Source of the DNA: Prochlorococcus sp. AG-436-C13
GTDB taxonomy: Bacteria; Cyanobacteriota; Cyanobacteriia; PCC-6307; Cyanobiaceae
DNA: 64,000 nucleotides
Reading direction: 5' to 3'
NCBI GenBank assembly: GCA_003212695.1
Contig: QCPC01000006.1
Span: 18,125 to 82,124 of the forward strand
The notes beneath the pieces are model-generated. The model ran no database searches and had not been told where the DNA came from. It was given only the letters and a program-made list of their open reading frames with translations. This document shows, in pieces, positions 32,345 through 42,243 of the stretch. Made by a program: the position numbers and the translations under genes. The stretch's first letter is position 1, and every line of letters begins with the position of its first letter.

Positions 32345-33520
32345 ATGACGATACAACCAGCATTTGGCACAAAAGATTTAAATCCGCAAGAGGTTCAAAA
32401 GAATAAATTAATAGGCTCAAAGCTGTCAAATTTGTATAGACTTTGGGGATATCTTGAAGTAAGTCCACCTAAAATAGAAAGACTGCAAACATTGATGGCT
32501 GGTGGTAGCATCTCAGCGAATGACATTGTGAAATTAGTTGCAGAAGAGCCCTTAGGATTAAGACCAGAAATGACTGTATCTATTGCAAGATCTTCAACAA
32601 CAAGATTTGCTCATAAAGAGAGACCTTTAAGACTATGGTCATCTGGAACCGTATTTAAAAGTAAAAATGATTGCAATGGAAAATATAAAATTGAGGAAAA
32701 CATCAATAGCGGTGTAGAACTAATTGGATATTCTGGCATGGAAAGCGAAGTAGAGCTATTATATCTACTTCTAGAATCCCATAACGCATTATCAATAAAT
32801 AATATCGATGAATCTATTCTTCTAATAGGTCATTCAAATCTTTCTAAAATATTAACAGAAGATTTCGACTCAGATAAAAAAGAAAAGATTCAAAAGTACT
32901 TAGCTAATTATGACCTAATTAATATAGAAAATACAGATATTAAGGACATAACAAAAAAACAAATAAAAAAAATACTTAATAAAAGGGGTAATCCTTTTGA
33001 TGTATTAGAAACAATGGAGTCAACCTATGGGAAAAGGAAAATATTTGAAGAACTAAAAAGACTCTTTGCAATAATTGTACCTATAGGAGAAAAGCATGGT
33101 ATATCCATACAATTAGATCCTACATATCAATCACATTTCGATATATATACAGGCTTAATATTCGAATTAGTATGTAAAACAAAATACAATCCTATAACAA
33201 TCGCTAGAGGAGGTAGATACGATAATTTGTTTAATATATTTGGTAAAGATAAAGCAATGGAATCTGGTGCTGGTTTCTCTTTTTCTATTGATAGAATTAA
33301 TGAATTAATTAGAGGAGATGAATTTAATGACAGTAATGAAGACAAAGTACTTGTAGCTTACAGTAAGAAAAAAAGTTATGAAGAAGCTCTAGAAAAACAA
33401 ATTGAGATACATAAAACAGGTAAAATTGCTATGGTTGAATTCATTCCATGCGAATCTAAAGAAGAGGCTTACAAAGTATCTCAGAGAAGAGGATTTAATA
33501 AATTAGAATGGATAAATTAA
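32345..33520 (+). CDS. hisZ: ATP phosphoribosyltransferase regulatory subunit HisZ
   Basis: Paralogue of histidyl-tRNA synthetase that forms a complex with the short HisG to start histidine synthesis. The 391-residue protein has the catalytic-core-like fold of class II synthetases: LRPEMTVSIARSSTTRF, RPLRLWSSGTVFK, YYxxFDIYTGL-like SHFDIYTGLIFELV and ARGGRYDNLFNIFG. It lacks the C-terminal anticodon-binding domain of HisS, which identifies it as HisZ. Confidence 0.92.
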   Translation: MTIQPAFGTKDLNPQEVQKNKLIGSKLSNLYRLWGYLEVSPPKIERLQTLMAGGSISANDIVKLVAEEPLGLRPEMTVSIARSSTTRFAHKERPLRLWSSGTVFKSKNDCNGKYKIEENINSGVELIGYSGMESEVELLYLLLESHNALSINNIDESILLIGHSNLSKILTEDFDSDKKEKIQKYLANYDLINIENTDIKDITKKQIKKILNKRGNPFDVLETMESTYGKRKIFEELKRLFAIIVPIGEKHGISIQLDPTYQSHFDIYTGLIFELVCKTKYNPITIARGGRYDNLFNIFGKDKAMESGAGFSFSIDRINELIRGDEFNDSNEDKVLVAYSKKKSYEEALEKQIEIHKTGKIAMVEFIPCESKEEAYKVSQRRGFNKLEWIN

Positions 33521-33527
33521 CTTAATC

Positions 33528-33746
33528 ATGCCACATACTATAATTACTGAAAAGTGTGAAGGTATAGCTATATGTAAGAATGCTTGTCCAGTAGATTGTA
33601 TAGAGCAGGCCTCAGGAAAGAATAAAAAAGGTACTAATTACTTTTATATTGATTTTAAAAGATGCATAGATTGTGGAGTATGTCTTGAAGTTTGTCCTAT
33701 AAAAGGTGCTGTTATACCAGATGAAAGGCCAGACCTGCAAAAATAA
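33528..33746 (+). CDS. Two-cluster bacterial-type ferredoxin
   Basis: A 72-residue iron-sulfur electron carrier. The C-terminal half has a standard [4Fe-4S] motif CIDCGVCLEVCP. The N-terminal motif is spaced C-x5-C-x3-CPVDC (C10, C16, C20, C24) rather than CxxCxxCxxxCP, so the first cluster is probably a [3Fe-4S] or atypically ligated [4Fe-4S] centre. It starts 7 bases after hisZ. Its redox partner is not evident. Confidence 0.9.
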   Translation: MPHTIITEKCEGIAICKNACPVDCIEQASGKNKKGTNYFYIDFKRCIDCGVCLEVCPIKGAVIPDERPDLQK

Positions 33747-33825
33747 ACTTATATAATTCTGTTCGGTCAATACACCACATAAAAGAAATTATAATTATTA
33801 AAATAAAAGTAATTTAATAAATACC

Positions 33826-35730
33826 ATGACCTCAGTTGAAGAAGGACAAATTCAAATACATACAGAAAATATATTCCCTATTATAAAAAAGGCAGTTTAC
33901 TCTGATCATGAAATATTCCTAAGAGAGCTTATAAGCAATGGAGTTGACGCTATAAGTAAACGAAGAATGGCTTCTATCGCTGGAGATTGTGATGCTATTG
34001 AAGGAGAAGGTGATATAAAAATTACTATAAATAGAGAAGATCATTCACTTACTATTTCAGATAATGGTATAGGAATGACATCTGATGAAATTAAAAAGTA
34101 CATTAATCAGGTTGCATTCTCAAGTGCTGAAGAGTTCTTAAGAAAGTATGAGCAAAATAATGAAGGTATTATTGGTCATTTTGGTCTTGGATTTTATTCA
34201 AGTTTTATGGTTGCAAAAAACGTTGAGATTATAACCAAATCTGCAACAAAAGATAGTAAGGCTTATAAATGGAAATGTGATGGCTCACCAAAATTTATAC
34301 TAGAAGAAACTAATAAAGAAAACATAGGTACAGATGTTGTTCTTTATTTACTAGAAGAAGAAACTGAATACATAGAACCTACAAGGATAAAGACATTAGT
34401 CAAGAAATACTGTGACTTCATGCCAGTAGATATAAAGCTATCTGATGAAATATTAAATAAAAAAAATCCACCTTGGAGAAAAAATCCAAGTGAAATGCAA
34501 GACAAGGATTATATAGATCTATATAAATACCTCTATCCATTTCAAGGTGATCCACTTCTTTGGATTCATCTAAATACAGATTACCCATATAATCTACAGG
34601 GAATTTTATATTTCCCTAAAATGACTGGTAGGGCTGACTGGGAAAGTGGTGAAATAAAATTATATTGTAATCAGGTATTTGTTAGTGATTCAATAAAAGA
34701 AGTTGTACCTAGATATCTATTACCACTTAGAGGAGTCATAGATTCTACTGATATACCTCTTAATGTAAGTAGGAGTGCTTTGCAGTCAGATAGGAAAGTA
34801 AGATCCATAGGAAATTTCATTTCAAAGAAAATAGCTTCCAAATTAAAAAACATAAAGAATGAAAATGACAAATTTTATGCGGAAATATGGGAATCAATAG
34901 CTCCATTTATAAAAATAGGAGCAATGGAAGATGATAAATTTAGTGAACAAGTAGAAGATTTAATTATTTTTAGAACTTGTAAATCTGACACTTTTACAGA
35001 AAATGAAAATATAATTAGTTATGAAGAAAATAATTTCACAACTATTAAGGATTATTTGAATAGAATCATATCTAAAGAGAATCAAAAGGTAATTTATTGT
35101 ACTGATGAGATCTCACAATCTAATGCACTCAATTTATGGTTAACACAAGGCAATGAAGTATTAATGGCTGATACAGTAATAGATTCTCAATTTATTCCTT
35201 GGCTTGAGTCTAGAAATGAGAAATTAAATTTCCAAAGGGTAGACTCTGAAATTGACGACAATATGAAAGATGAATCTCCTGAATTAGAAGATATACAAGG
35301 AGAAAACAATTCGGAGATCTTGAGAGACATTATCAAGCATTCACTAGACAATGAAAAAGTTACTGTACAAGTAAAGTCATTAAAAGGAAATACAAGTATC
35401 CCAGCAATGATATTACTGCCTGAGCAGATGAGAAGAATAAATGATATTGGGGCTCTTATGGAACAAAAGTTACCAGGACTTCCCGAAAATCATGTTCTTT
35501 TAATCAACAAAAATCATCCAATAGTTTCGGGTTTAACTAAATTAAATAAAAGTTCAATTATTCTTGGCTCAGAAGGATCAACTCATAATGAAAAGTTAAT
35601 AAAAGAAATTTCATTACATCTTTACCAAATGGCTTGCTTAAGCACAGGTGGCATTGATCCAAAGGGAATGTCAGATTTTCAGCAAAGAAATTCTGATCTT
35701 ATAGGAACACTTATTGAAAAAATAATTTGA
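33826..35730 (+). CDS. htpG: Hsp90 chaperone HtpG
   Basis: ATP-dependent chaperone of 634 residues. The N-terminal GHKL ATPase domain has [21 protein letters not shown] and [13 protein letters not shown]. The middle domain has [17 protein letters not shown]-terminal dimerisation domain follows. Cyanobacterial HtpG is involved in heat, light and oxidative stress and in tetrapyrrole and phycobilisome stability (family knowledge). rpmB follows directly. Confidence 0.97.
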   Translation: MTSVEEGQIQIHTENIFPIIKKAVYSDHEIFLRELISNGVDAISKRRMASIAGDCDAIEGEGDIKITINREDHSLTISDNGIGMTSDEIKKYINQVAFSSAEEFLRKYEQNNEGIIGHFGLGFYSSFMVAKNVEIITKSATKDSKAYKWKCDGSPKFILEETNKENIGTDVVLYLLEEETEYIEPTRIKTLVKKYCDFMPVDIKLSDEILNKKNPPWRKNPSEMQDKDYIDLYKYLYPFQGDPLLWIHLNTDYPYNLQGILYFPKMTGRADWESGEIKLYCNQVFVSDSIKEVVPRYLLPLRGVIDSTDIPLNVSRSALQSDRKVRSIGNFISKKIASKLKNIKNENDKFYAEIWESIAPFIKIGAMEDDKFSEQVEDLIIFRTCKSDTFTENENIISYEENNFTTIKDYLNRIISKENQKVIYCTDEISQSNALNLWLTQGNEVLMADTVIDSQFIPWLESRNEKLNFQRVDSEIDDNMKDESPELEDIQGENNSEILRDIIKHSLDNEKVTVQVKSLKGNTSIPAMILLPEQMRRINDIGALMEQKLPGLPENHVLLINKNHPIVSGLTKLNKSSIILGSEGSTHNEKLIKEISLHLYQMACLSTGGIDPKGMSDFQQRNSDLIGTLIEKII

Positions 35731-35774
35731 GAATACATTTGTTTGATAGAATGGAAATATCTACAGATATAAAA

Positions 35775-36011
35775 ATGTCCAGAGTTTGTGATTTATCAGG
35801 CACGAGAGCAAATAATGGAATGTCAGTAAGCCATTCACATATTCGCAACAAAAAGCTTCAACAGGCCAATCTTCAGAAACGCCGTTTATGGTGGGAGCAA
35901 GGGAATAAGTGGATAACAGCTAGAGTATCAACTCGTACACTCAAAACCATACAAAAGAAAGGTCTTGATTCATATGCTAAATCTCAGGGTATTAATTTAA
36001 ATAAATTATGA
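35775..36011 (+). CDS. rpmB: 50S ribosomal protein L28
   Basis: A 78-residue basic ribosomal protein. [20 protein letters not shown] and [16 protein letters not shown] are typical of L28. I chose the ATG at 35775; the frame is open further upstream and overlaps the htpG end, but that extension is not family-like. One normally conserved zinc-type cysteine (C5) is present. Confidence 0.95.
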   Translation: MSRVCDLSGTRANNGMSVSHSHIRNKKLQQANLQKRRLWWEQGNKWITARVSTRTLKTIQKKGLDSYAKSQGINLNKL

Positions 36012-36197
36012 TTGATCCTTATTAAAGACGTGCATATATTTTCATGAAAATCATCTATATTCAAATATATATGTTTTTATCAGGACCTGCGCAAATAAAG
36101 AAAACATATGCAAAGAGCTTTTTTGATAACAGTTATAGGCTTTTTAATTTGCTCAATCACCAATCATATTGATATATAAAGTTTTCTTTTAATAATT

Positions 36198-36512
36198 ATG
36201 CACTCATTATCATTAGGAACTTGGTTTATACATATTTTAACAGTATTAGAATGGACATTAGCAATCATTCTAATACTAAGGATATCTAAACAATCTTTTC
36301 AACATAGGAGCATTATTTTACTGTCCTTCGCAATGCTTCCAAATTTAGCCAGTGCAATGGCAGCTATAACATGGCATATCTTTGACAATGACACTTCTCT
36401 TTATTCATTAGTTTATATACAGGCACTTCTTACCCTGCTTGGAAACACTACACTTGCTATTGCAACATGGCAAATAGCAAAGAGAAAAGATAACTCAATA
36501 ACTCAAACATGA
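36198..36512 (+). CDS. DUF2499 membrane protein
   Basis: A 104-residue hydrophobic protein of the cyanobacterial/plastid DUF2499 family with about three membrane segments. Family-like features are SLGTWFIHILTVLEW at the N-terminus and LPNLASAMAAITWHIFDN. Its stop overlaps the start of the DUF3593 gene in ATGA, so the two are translationally coupled and likely act together. The function is unknown. Confidence 0.86.
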   Translation: MHSLSLGTWFIHILTVLEWTLAIILILRISKQSFQHRSIILLSFAMLPNLASAMAAITWHIFDNDTSLYSLVYIQALLTLLGNTTLAIATWQIAKRKDNSITQT

Positions 36513-36823
36513 ACTACATCCTTCATTTATTTGACGGTCTAGATCCTGGTCCCTTGTTTGTCCTCTCTTTATTCCCTTACCTAGTATTTCTCTATTGGGC
36601 AAAGAAAACCAATTTAATTCCAAAAACATCTCTATGGGGATTTCGTTTAACACTTGCTTTCGTTGCTATCACAATCATCCTTTCAATTATTGCAAAAGTA
36701 AATTATGGCAAAGAATTGACTGATATAGACGTATTGCATGGATCTGCCGAAGCATTTCTTGCTTTGAGTGATGGTCTTATAGTGCTTGGATTTGCTGGAT
36801 TATTCAAAGAAACAGGTAAATAA
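36509..36823 (+). CDS. DUF3593 membrane protein
   Basis: A 104-residue protein with about three membrane segments matching DUF3593 (FDGLDPGPLFVLSLFPYLVFLYW; DVLHGSAEAFLALSDGLIVLGF). DUF2499 and DUF3593 genes are regularly adjacent in cyanobacteria. The psaK gene lies 76 bases downstream, so these may be transcribed together. The function is unknown. Confidence 0.86.
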   Translation: MNYILHLFDGLDPGPLFVLSLFPYLVFLYWAKKTNLIPKTSLWGFRLTLAFVAITIILSIIAKVNYGKELTDIDVLHGSAEAFLALSDGLIVLGFAGLFKETGK

Positions 36824-36866
36824 CCTTTACGAGGTTCCTAAAGTTTGTGGTCAAATGTGCTTTATC

Positions 36867-36872
36867 AAGGAG
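36867..36872 (+). promoter_or_regulatory. Shine-Dalgarno sequence of a leader ORF ahead of psaK
   Basis: AAGGAG lies exactly 7 bases before the ATG at 36880, the optimal spacing. It is 27 bases upstream of the psaK ATG, too far to load ribosomes there directly. Confidence 0.6.
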
Positions 36873-36879
36873 AATAATA

Positions 36880-36900
36880 ATGTCGCTTTTAATGTGTTAA
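36880..36900 (+). CDS. Six-codon leader ORF upstream of psaK
   Basis: ATG-TCG-CTT-TTA-ATG-TGT-TAA encodes MSLLMC. It has a well-spaced AAGGAG in front, and its TAA stop shares its last base with the psaK ATG (TAATG). That layout would let ribosomes terminate and restart on psaK. Translation of the peptide is inferred from these signals only. It could also be a chance frame that simply passes ribosomes on. Confidence 0.4.
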   Translation: MSLLMC

Positions 36901-37160
36901 TGATTACAACGCTATTGGCTACTGCTGATCCAGCAACATTTCATTGGTCACCAAAATGTGCAGTCATAATGATTTTGTGCAATGTCCTTGCTTATGCCAT
37001 AGCAAGAGCAAACATAGCAAAACCAAATGAAGGCTTTGAGATCCCTAATTCCAAGTACTTTGGCGGTTTAAGCCACGCATCTGTAGTAGCAGCCAATTGT
37101 CTAGGGCATATTCTAGGAATTGGTTCTATCCTTGGTTTGGCCTCTAGAGGTATTCTTTAA
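36900..37160 (+). CDS. psaK: Photosystem I subunit PsaK
   Basis: Small photosystem I membrane subunit (86 residues), two membrane helices, located at the edge of the complex where antenna proteins dock. Family features are FHWSPKCAVIMILCNVLA, GGLSHASVVAANCLGHILG and the ending GLASRG. I chose the ATG at 36900, which gives the expected length; the frame extends upstream but with unrelated sequence. No Shine-Dalgarno sequence stands directly before this ATG. Confidence 0.93.
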   Translation: MITTLLATADPATFHWSPKCAVIMILCNVLAYAIARANIAKPNEGFEIPNSKYFGGLSHASVVAANCLGHILGIGSILGLASRGIL

Positions 37161-37266
37161 AACCATAATTTTCTTGATAAAGCCTAGTTCCTTTGGCTTT
37201 AATTTATTTAAGGAGTGAAAACTTCTAATTAAATCTAGGTATCCTAAAATAATATATTTAAAAATA

Positions 37267-37300
37267 AATATCTAATTAATTGAGAAATTAACTAGATATT
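37267..37300. terminator. Bidirectional hairpin terminator between psaK and dxs
   Basis: A 15-base arm (37267-37281) and its complement (37286-37300) with a single mismatch enclose a GAGA tetraloop. TTTTATTT follows on the plus strand, and the opposite flank is also T-rich when read on the minus strand. It lies between the convergent psaK and dxs genes, so it can stop transcription from both sides. Confidence 0.8.
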
Positions 37301-37333
37301 TTTTATTTATTATTATGTATTTGAGCTTTGATA

Positions 37334-39256
37334 TTAGTTATTGGTGTTACTAAATACCAAAGGATCTGACTTGTCTAGACTAAATCTTTTAACTATTTTT
37401 TCTGACATAAGAGTTGGTGTTAATCCTAATTTCTCTTTGCTTTGCTGAGGGCTGGCATGATCTACCAACTGATCAGGAATACCAATTCTTAAAGAAGATA
37501 CTTTGATATCCTGGTCTGAAAGTGACTCTATAATTGCAGATCCAAAACCACCCAATAAAGTACCTTCTTCCATAGTTACAACCTTGCCTATTCTCCGAGC
37601 CAAAGGATGTATTAAAGCCTGATCCAATGGACGAAGAAAGCGAGCATTTATAACGGTAGAATTAATTCCTAACTCTTTTAATAATAATGCAGTTTTTTCT
37701 GCTGGATAAACCATTGCGCCATAAGCAATAATTAACAAATCATCTCCTTCACAAATAATTTCTCCACGTCCAATTTTTATAGGATCCCAACCCTCTTCCA
37801 TTAAAGTTACGCCTTCGCCTGAACCTCTTGGAATTCTTAAAGCAGTTGGACCATCATGATTTAGACAAGTTATAAGCATTCTCTGTAGCTCGCCTTCATC
37901 CTTAGGTGCCATAACTGTGAAATTAGGAACAGACCTCAAATAACTAATGTCATATTGTCCTTGATGAGTAGGTCCATCTGCTCCTACTATCCCTGCCCTA
38001 TCCAAAACGAATGTTACAGGTAATTTTTGAATACCTACATCATGTATTAATTGGTCGTATGCCCTTTGAAGAAAAGTACTGTAAATGGCACATACTGGTC
38101 TTAGACCTTCACATGCCATTCCTGCAGCAAGAGTTACGGCGTGTTGTTCAGCTATACCAACATCTATATATTGATCAGGTATTGCCTTTTGTAAAAGGTC
38201 AAGACCTGTTCCTGTTGCCATAGCGGCTGTAATCCCAACAACCTTACTATTTTGTTCACATAATTTGACAAGTGTTTGGCCAAATACCTTGCTATAACTT
38301 GGCGGTTTGGGAGTCTTTGATGGTATTGACTTACCAGTAGTTAAATCAAAGGCTGATTGAGCATGGTATCCAACTTGATCAGCCTCAGCATATGGATATC
38401 CTTTACCCTTAGTTGTCGAGACATGAACTAGAACAGGTCCACCTACTCTATGAGCAGCCTGAAATGTTTTGATCATTTGAGATATATCATGGCCGTCAAT
38501 TGGCCCCATATAAGTAAAACCAAGCTCTTCAAAAACTGCACCAACTTTAGGAACAGCAAGTCTCTTTACACTTCCAGTCAATGATTTTATTTCTTGAGGC
38601 ATATCATTACCCAAAAAAGGCAAATGCCTGACACTCTCTTGAACGCTGTCAGAAATAAACTGCATAGGAGCGCTATGCCTCATACGATTTAAATATGTGG
38701 ACAAGGCTCCTACTGGAGGAGAAATTGACATGTCATTGTCATTCAAAACAACTAAAAAGGGAGTATTTGGAAGATGACCTGCATGATTTATTGCTTCTAA
38801 AGCCATTCCACCAGTTAATGCACCATCTCCTATTACAGCAACACATTTAAAATCTTGTCCTTTTCGATCTCTTGCTATCGCCATTCCAAGTGCAGATGAT
38901 ATTGAGGTACTTGCATGACCTGCACCGAAATGATCAAATTTACTTTCAGAACGCTTTAAATAACCTGCAACGCCATGCTGTTGTCTTAAGGAATCAAAGT
39001 TTTCATAACGACCTGTTAGTAATTTATGAGGATATGCCTGATGTCCTACATCCCAAACAACTTTATCAATATCTAAGTCTAAAGTCTGATAGAGAGCAAT
39101 GGTTAATTCAACAACTCCCAGACCAGGGCCTAAATGTCCACCACTAGTTGAGACAACCTGAAGATGTCTTTCTCTTATTTGGCAAGCTATATCTTCTAGC
39201 TGTGCTGTATTCAAGCCATGCAATTGATTAGGATGGCTTATATCGCTCAGACGCAT
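37334..39256 (-). CDS. dxs: 1-deoxy-D-xylulose-5-phosphate synthase
   Basis: TPP-dependent first enzyme of the MEP isoprenoid pathway, which feeds carotenoids, phytol and quinone tails. The 640-residue protein has the transketolase-like layout: [30 protein letters not shown], the TPP motif [33 protein letters not shown] and a C-terminal domain with NARFLRPLD. It starts at ATG 39256, divergent from ilvA. Confidence 0.97.
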   Translation of the reverse strand: MRLSDISHPNQLHGLNTAQLEDIACQIRERHLQVVSTSGGHLGPGLGVVELTIALYQTLDLDIDKVVWDVGHQAYPHKLLTGRYENFDSLRQQHGVAGYLKRSESKFDHFGAGHASTSISSALGMAIARDRKGQDFKCVAVIGDGALTGGMALEAINHAGHLPNTPFLVVLNDNDMSISPPVGALSTYLNRMRHSAPMQFISDSVQESVRHLPFLGNDMPQEIKSLTGSVKRLAVPKVGAVFEELGFTYMGPIDGHDISQMIKTFQAAHRVGGPVLVHVSTTKGKGYPYAEADQVGYHAQSAFDLTTGKSIPSKTPKPPSYSKVFGQTLVKLCEQNSKVVGITAAMATGTGLDLLQKAIPDQYIDVGIAEQHAVTLAAGMACEGLRPVCAIYSTFLQRAYDQLIHDVGIQKLPVTFVLDRAGIVGADGPTHQGQYDISYLRSVPNFTVMAPKDEGELQRMLITCLNHDGPTALRIPRGSGEGVTLMEEGWDPIKIGRGEIICEGDDLLIIAYGAMVYPAEKTALLLKELGINSTVINARFLRPLDQALIHPLARRIGKVVTMEEGTLLGGFGSAIIESLSDQDIKVSSLRIGIPDQLVDHASPQQSKEKLGLTPTLMSEKIVKRFSLDKSDPLVFSNTNN

Positions 39257-39370
39257 AAACCGTTTGAGTTGTTTATATGAATCTAAAGCTTTTTAAGCCA
39301 TTTAGAAAATAAATTGCTTTTAAAAAAGAAAATTAAAAACAATTATTCAAAAAACTGCCAGAATCAAAAT

Positions 39371-40909
39371 ATGAAGGACTATTTACATAAAATCCTTAGA
39401 GCTCGTGTCTACGATGTCGCTGTCGAGTCCCCCTTAGACAAAGGGGAGAAGCTAAGCAATAAATTAAATAATACTGTATGGCTGAAAAGAGAGGACCTCC
39501 AGCCTGTTTTTTCTTTTAAATTAAGAGGTGCATATAACAGGATGTCCCACCTTTCAGAAGAACAATTAAGTAAAGGGGTAATCACATCAAGTGCAGGCAA
39601 CCATGCTCAAGGTGTTGCACTAAGCGCTTCAACTCTTAGTTGTAGAGCAGTCATAGTTATGCCAATAACTACCCCCCCAGTAAAAATAGAAGCAGTTCGT
39701 TCTTTTAATGCTGAGGTAGTTCTTCATGGTGAAACTTATGATGAAGCTTATCTTGAGGCTTTGAGACTAAGTAAAAAAGAGCAATTAGTTTTTATTCATC
39801 CGTTTGATGATCCCGAAGTTATTGCAGGGCAAGGAACCATAGGTATTGAGATACTGCGTCAATTAGAAGAACCGCCAAATGTAATTTATATTGCAGTTGG
39901 TGGAGGTGGACTTATAGCAGGAATAGCAACATATGTAAAAAGTTTATGGCCTCAAGTAACTGTAATAGGAGTGGAACCAGAAGATGCATGTGCTATGTCA
40001 AAATCACTAGAAGCAGAAAAAATAATAGAATTACCACATGTTGGATTGTTCGCTGATGGTGTTGCTGTCAAAAGAATAGGCCAATTAACATTTAATTTAG
40101 CTCAAAAATATGTTGATAACATGATTACTGTAAATACTGACGAAATATGTGCAGCTATAAAAGATTTTTATGAAGATACAAGATCAATTCTAGAACCAGC
40201 AGGTGCACTTTCGATCGCGGGCTTAAAGAAAGATGTTTATAAAAGAAACCTACAAAATAAAAGTCTTGTAGCAATAACTTGCGGAGCAAATATGAATTTC
40301 GAAAGACTTAGATTTGTAGCAGAAAGAGCAGTCCTTGGAGAAGAAAAAGAAGCTATGATTGCTATAGAAATACCAGAAAGAGCAGGAAGTCTCAGGCACT
40401 TATGTAAGTTTTTGGGTAATAGGAATGTTACAGAATTTAGTTACCGTATGTCTCAAACTAGTAACGCACATATATTTTTAGGAGTTGAAGTAGATAACAA
40501 GTCTGACCGCTTTTCATTTATTGAGAATATTAATAAAAATGGATTTAAATCAATAGACCTAAGTGATGATGAATTATCTAAAATTCATTTAAGACATATG
40601 GTTGGTGGAAGATTGCCTTTGACCAATGAATTCTCTCCAACAAAATACAAAGAACTTCTTTATAGATTTGAATTTCCAGAACGACCAGGAGCCTTAATAA
40701 AATTCCTTGATGCGATGAGAGCTGATTGGACAATTAGCATCTTTCATTACAGAAACCACGGAGCAGATATAGGGAGAATTGTAATAGGTGTGCTAGTAGA
40801 CATTAATGACATGAATCCATGGCAAGATTTCCTAAATGATATTGGCTATAAAAACACTGAAGAGACAGACAATCCGGCATATAAAATGTTTCTAGGTGCA
40901 CAACCTTAA
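39371..40909 (+). CDS. ilvA: Threonine deaminase
   Basis: PLP enzyme converting threonine to 2-oxobutanoate, the committed step to isoleucine. From the ATG at 39371 it has 512 residues: the catalytic domain with PLP lysine about K50 (FSFKLRGAYN), SSAGNHAQGVA and VGGGGLIAGIA, then two ACT-like regulatory repeats (about 330-505; ERAGSLRHL and ERPGALIKFL) that bind isoleucine and valine. A TTG 57 bases upstream would only add a lysine/asparagine-rich stretch. Confidence 0.95.
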   Translation: MKDYLHKILRARVYDVAVESPLDKGEKLSNKLNNTVWLKREDLQPVFSFKLRGAYNRMSHLSEEQLSKGVITSSAGNHAQGVALSASTLSCRAVIVMPITTPPVKIEAVRSFNAEVVLHGETYDEAYLEALRLSKKEQLVFIHPFDDPEVIAGQGTIGIEILRQLEEPPNVIYIAVGGGGLIAGIATYVKSLWPQVTVIGVEPEDACAMSKSLEAEKIIELPHVGLFADGVAVKRIGQLTFNLAQKYVDNMITVNTDEICAAIKDFYEDTRSILEPAGALSIAGLKKDVYKRNLQNKSLVAITCGANMNFERLRFVAERAVLGEEKEAMIAIEIPERAGSLRHLCKFLGNRNVTEFSYRMSQTSNAHIFLGVEVDNKSDRFSFIENINKNGFKSIDLSDDELSKIHLRHMVGGRLPLTNEFSPTKYKELLYRFEFPERPGALIKFLDAMRADWTISIFHYRNHGADIGRIVIGVLVDINDMNPWQDFLNDIGYKNTEETDNPAYKMFLGAQP

Positions 40910-40949
40910 GAAGCACGGTAATTTAATGAATAGATATGCTTAGCTAGCT

Positions 40950-41483
40950 ATTACTAACCTTTCTCAACCACTAAACAATGCAGAAACGCTTGACATATCG
41001 CTACCTGCTCAAATAGAAGCTGTTCTTTATTTAAAAGGCAAACCATTAACAATTTTAGATATCGGACAGATATTGAATAAGACACCTTCCCTAATAGAAG
41101 AAGCTTTATTAGCTCTTCAGGCTGGATATTCCCAGAGGGATACAGCCTTAGAATTATATGAAAAAGAAGGAAAATTCAGCCTTCAATTAAGGAAAGGCCT
41201 TGGGGAACTTGTACAAAATCTTCTTCCAGTAGACATATCTGGCGCAACACTTAGAACGCTTGCGACAATAGCCCTAAAAAAACGAATTTTACAATCTGAT
41301 CTTGTCGAACTTAGAGGATCGGGAGCCTACGAACATATTAAAGAACTAGTAGCTTTAAATTTTGTAGAAAGGAAAAGGCAGCGCGATGGACGATCTTTTT
41401 GGTTAACTCTTTCAGAGAAATTTCATCAGACATTCACTGTAATTCCTGATATAAAATCGACAGATAATAAAAAAGTGGCTTAA
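40950..41483 (+). CDS. scpB: Segregation and condensation protein B, start codon uncertain
   Basis: Kleisin-associated winged-helix protein that works with ScpA and SMC in chromosome compaction. Clear family sequence (LPAQIEAVLYLKGKPLTI, TLRTLATIALKKRI and DLVELRGSGAYEHIKEL) begins at about 40998. The first conventional start codon, TTG at 41073, comes only after it and would delete the first helix. Between the in-frame TAG at 40941 and 41073 there is no ATG, GTG or TTG. ATT at 40950 is the best candidate, giving 177 residues of family-like length. An ATG at 40926 is in frame but cut off by that TAG after five codons. The gene may therefore use ATT, contain a sequencing error, or be damaged. 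Confidence 0.8.
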   Translation: MTNLSQPLNNAETLDISLPAQIEAVLYLKGKPLTILDIGQILNKTPSLIEEALLALQAGYSQRDTALELYEKEGKFSLQLRKGLGELVQNLLPVDISGATLRTLATIALKKRILQSDLVELRGSGAYEHIKELVALNFVERKRQRDGRSFWLTLSEKFHQTFTVIPDIKSTDNKKVA

Positions 41484-41505
41484 AATGAGTTTTTAAGCTA
41501 CATAG

Positions 41506-41817
41506 ATGTCAACATCATCAATCATTGCAAATATACTTGCCGTTCTTGGCCAAACACTATTTATATACTCCTATATATTAATTATAAGAGTTTTACTTAC
41601 GTGGTTCCCGAATCTTGACTGGAGTAACCCTGTACTTAGCAGTATAAGTGCAATAACAGATCCTTATCTTAATTTATTCAGGGGAATAATACCTGCAATT
41701 GGAGGAATAGACATTTCTCCAATCCTTGCATTTGTTGTATTGAATTTTGCCGAAAATATTCTTAGAAGCCTTACATATACATTCCTAAATAGCAGTATTA
41801 TTAATAATTTATCTTAA
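41506..41817 (+). CDS. YggT family membrane protein
   Basis: A 103-residue protein of the YggT (Ycf19-like) family with two long hydrophobic segments (about 7-35 and 65-88). The family signature region is VLLTWFPNLDWSNPVLSSI and DPYLNLFRGIIP. In cyanobacteria and chloroplasts, relatives affect thylakoid nucleoid distribution and cytochrome b6 heme assembly, so a thylakoid role is likely but inferred. It is 22 bases after scpB. Confidence 0.9.
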   Translation: MSTSSIIANILAVLGQTLFIYSYILIIRVLLTWFPNLDWSNPVLSSISAITDPYLNLFRGIIPAIGGIDISPILAFVVLNFAENILRSLTYTFLNSSIINNLS

Positions 41818-41838
41818 ATCAAAACAGCCGTCTTTTTG

Positions 41839-42168
41839 CTACCTGTTGTCTCCACTGCCAGATATTTTACCTCTCTGAGATCTGCTAGATAACTTATCTA
41901 AATTAATTTGAGCAATATCATTCAAATCAAATCCCATTTCAGTAGAAAGTTGGGCAATATACCAAAGCACATCTCCTAATTCCAGCTTTAACTGCTTCTT
42001 TGCTTCCATATCAAATATTCCGTTCTTATCTCTTAAGACCTTCTTGACTTTATCAGCAACTTCCCCAGCCTCACCTGATAGCCCTAATGTAGGATAAATA
42101 AAGTTGCTGCCAACATTAGGATAACAAGCTGTTTCCTTAGATTTGTTTTGGTACTCATTAAGGTCCAT
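41839..42168 (-). CDS. MazG-like nucleotide pyrophosphohydrolase
   Basis: A 109-residue all-alpha NTP pyrophosphohydrolase-like protein. The magnesium-binding acidic motif is LSGEAGEVADKVKK followed by ELGDVLWYIAQL. Short MazG-like proteins remove aberrant nucleotides or lower (p)ppGpp in some bacteria; substrate is unknown here. It is convergent with the YggT gene and divergent from pyk. Confidence 0.88.
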   Translation of the reverse strand: MDLNEYQNKSKETACYPNVGSNFIYPTLGLSGEAGEVADKVKKVLRDKNGIFDMEAKKQLKLELGDVLWYIAQLSTEMGFDLNDIAQINLDKLSSRSQRGKISGSGDNR

Positions 42169-42243
42169 GATAAGAAGAGAAAACTCAAAGGTAATTTAAA
42201 TGCACGAAAGATGTTATTTTTTTGATGAGGTAGCTAAGAACAA

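Noticed and set aside
36060..36175. Two overlapping short frames between rpmB and the DUF2499 gene
   Set aside because: Composition is not convincing, neither has a ribosome binding site, and I know no small protein expected there.
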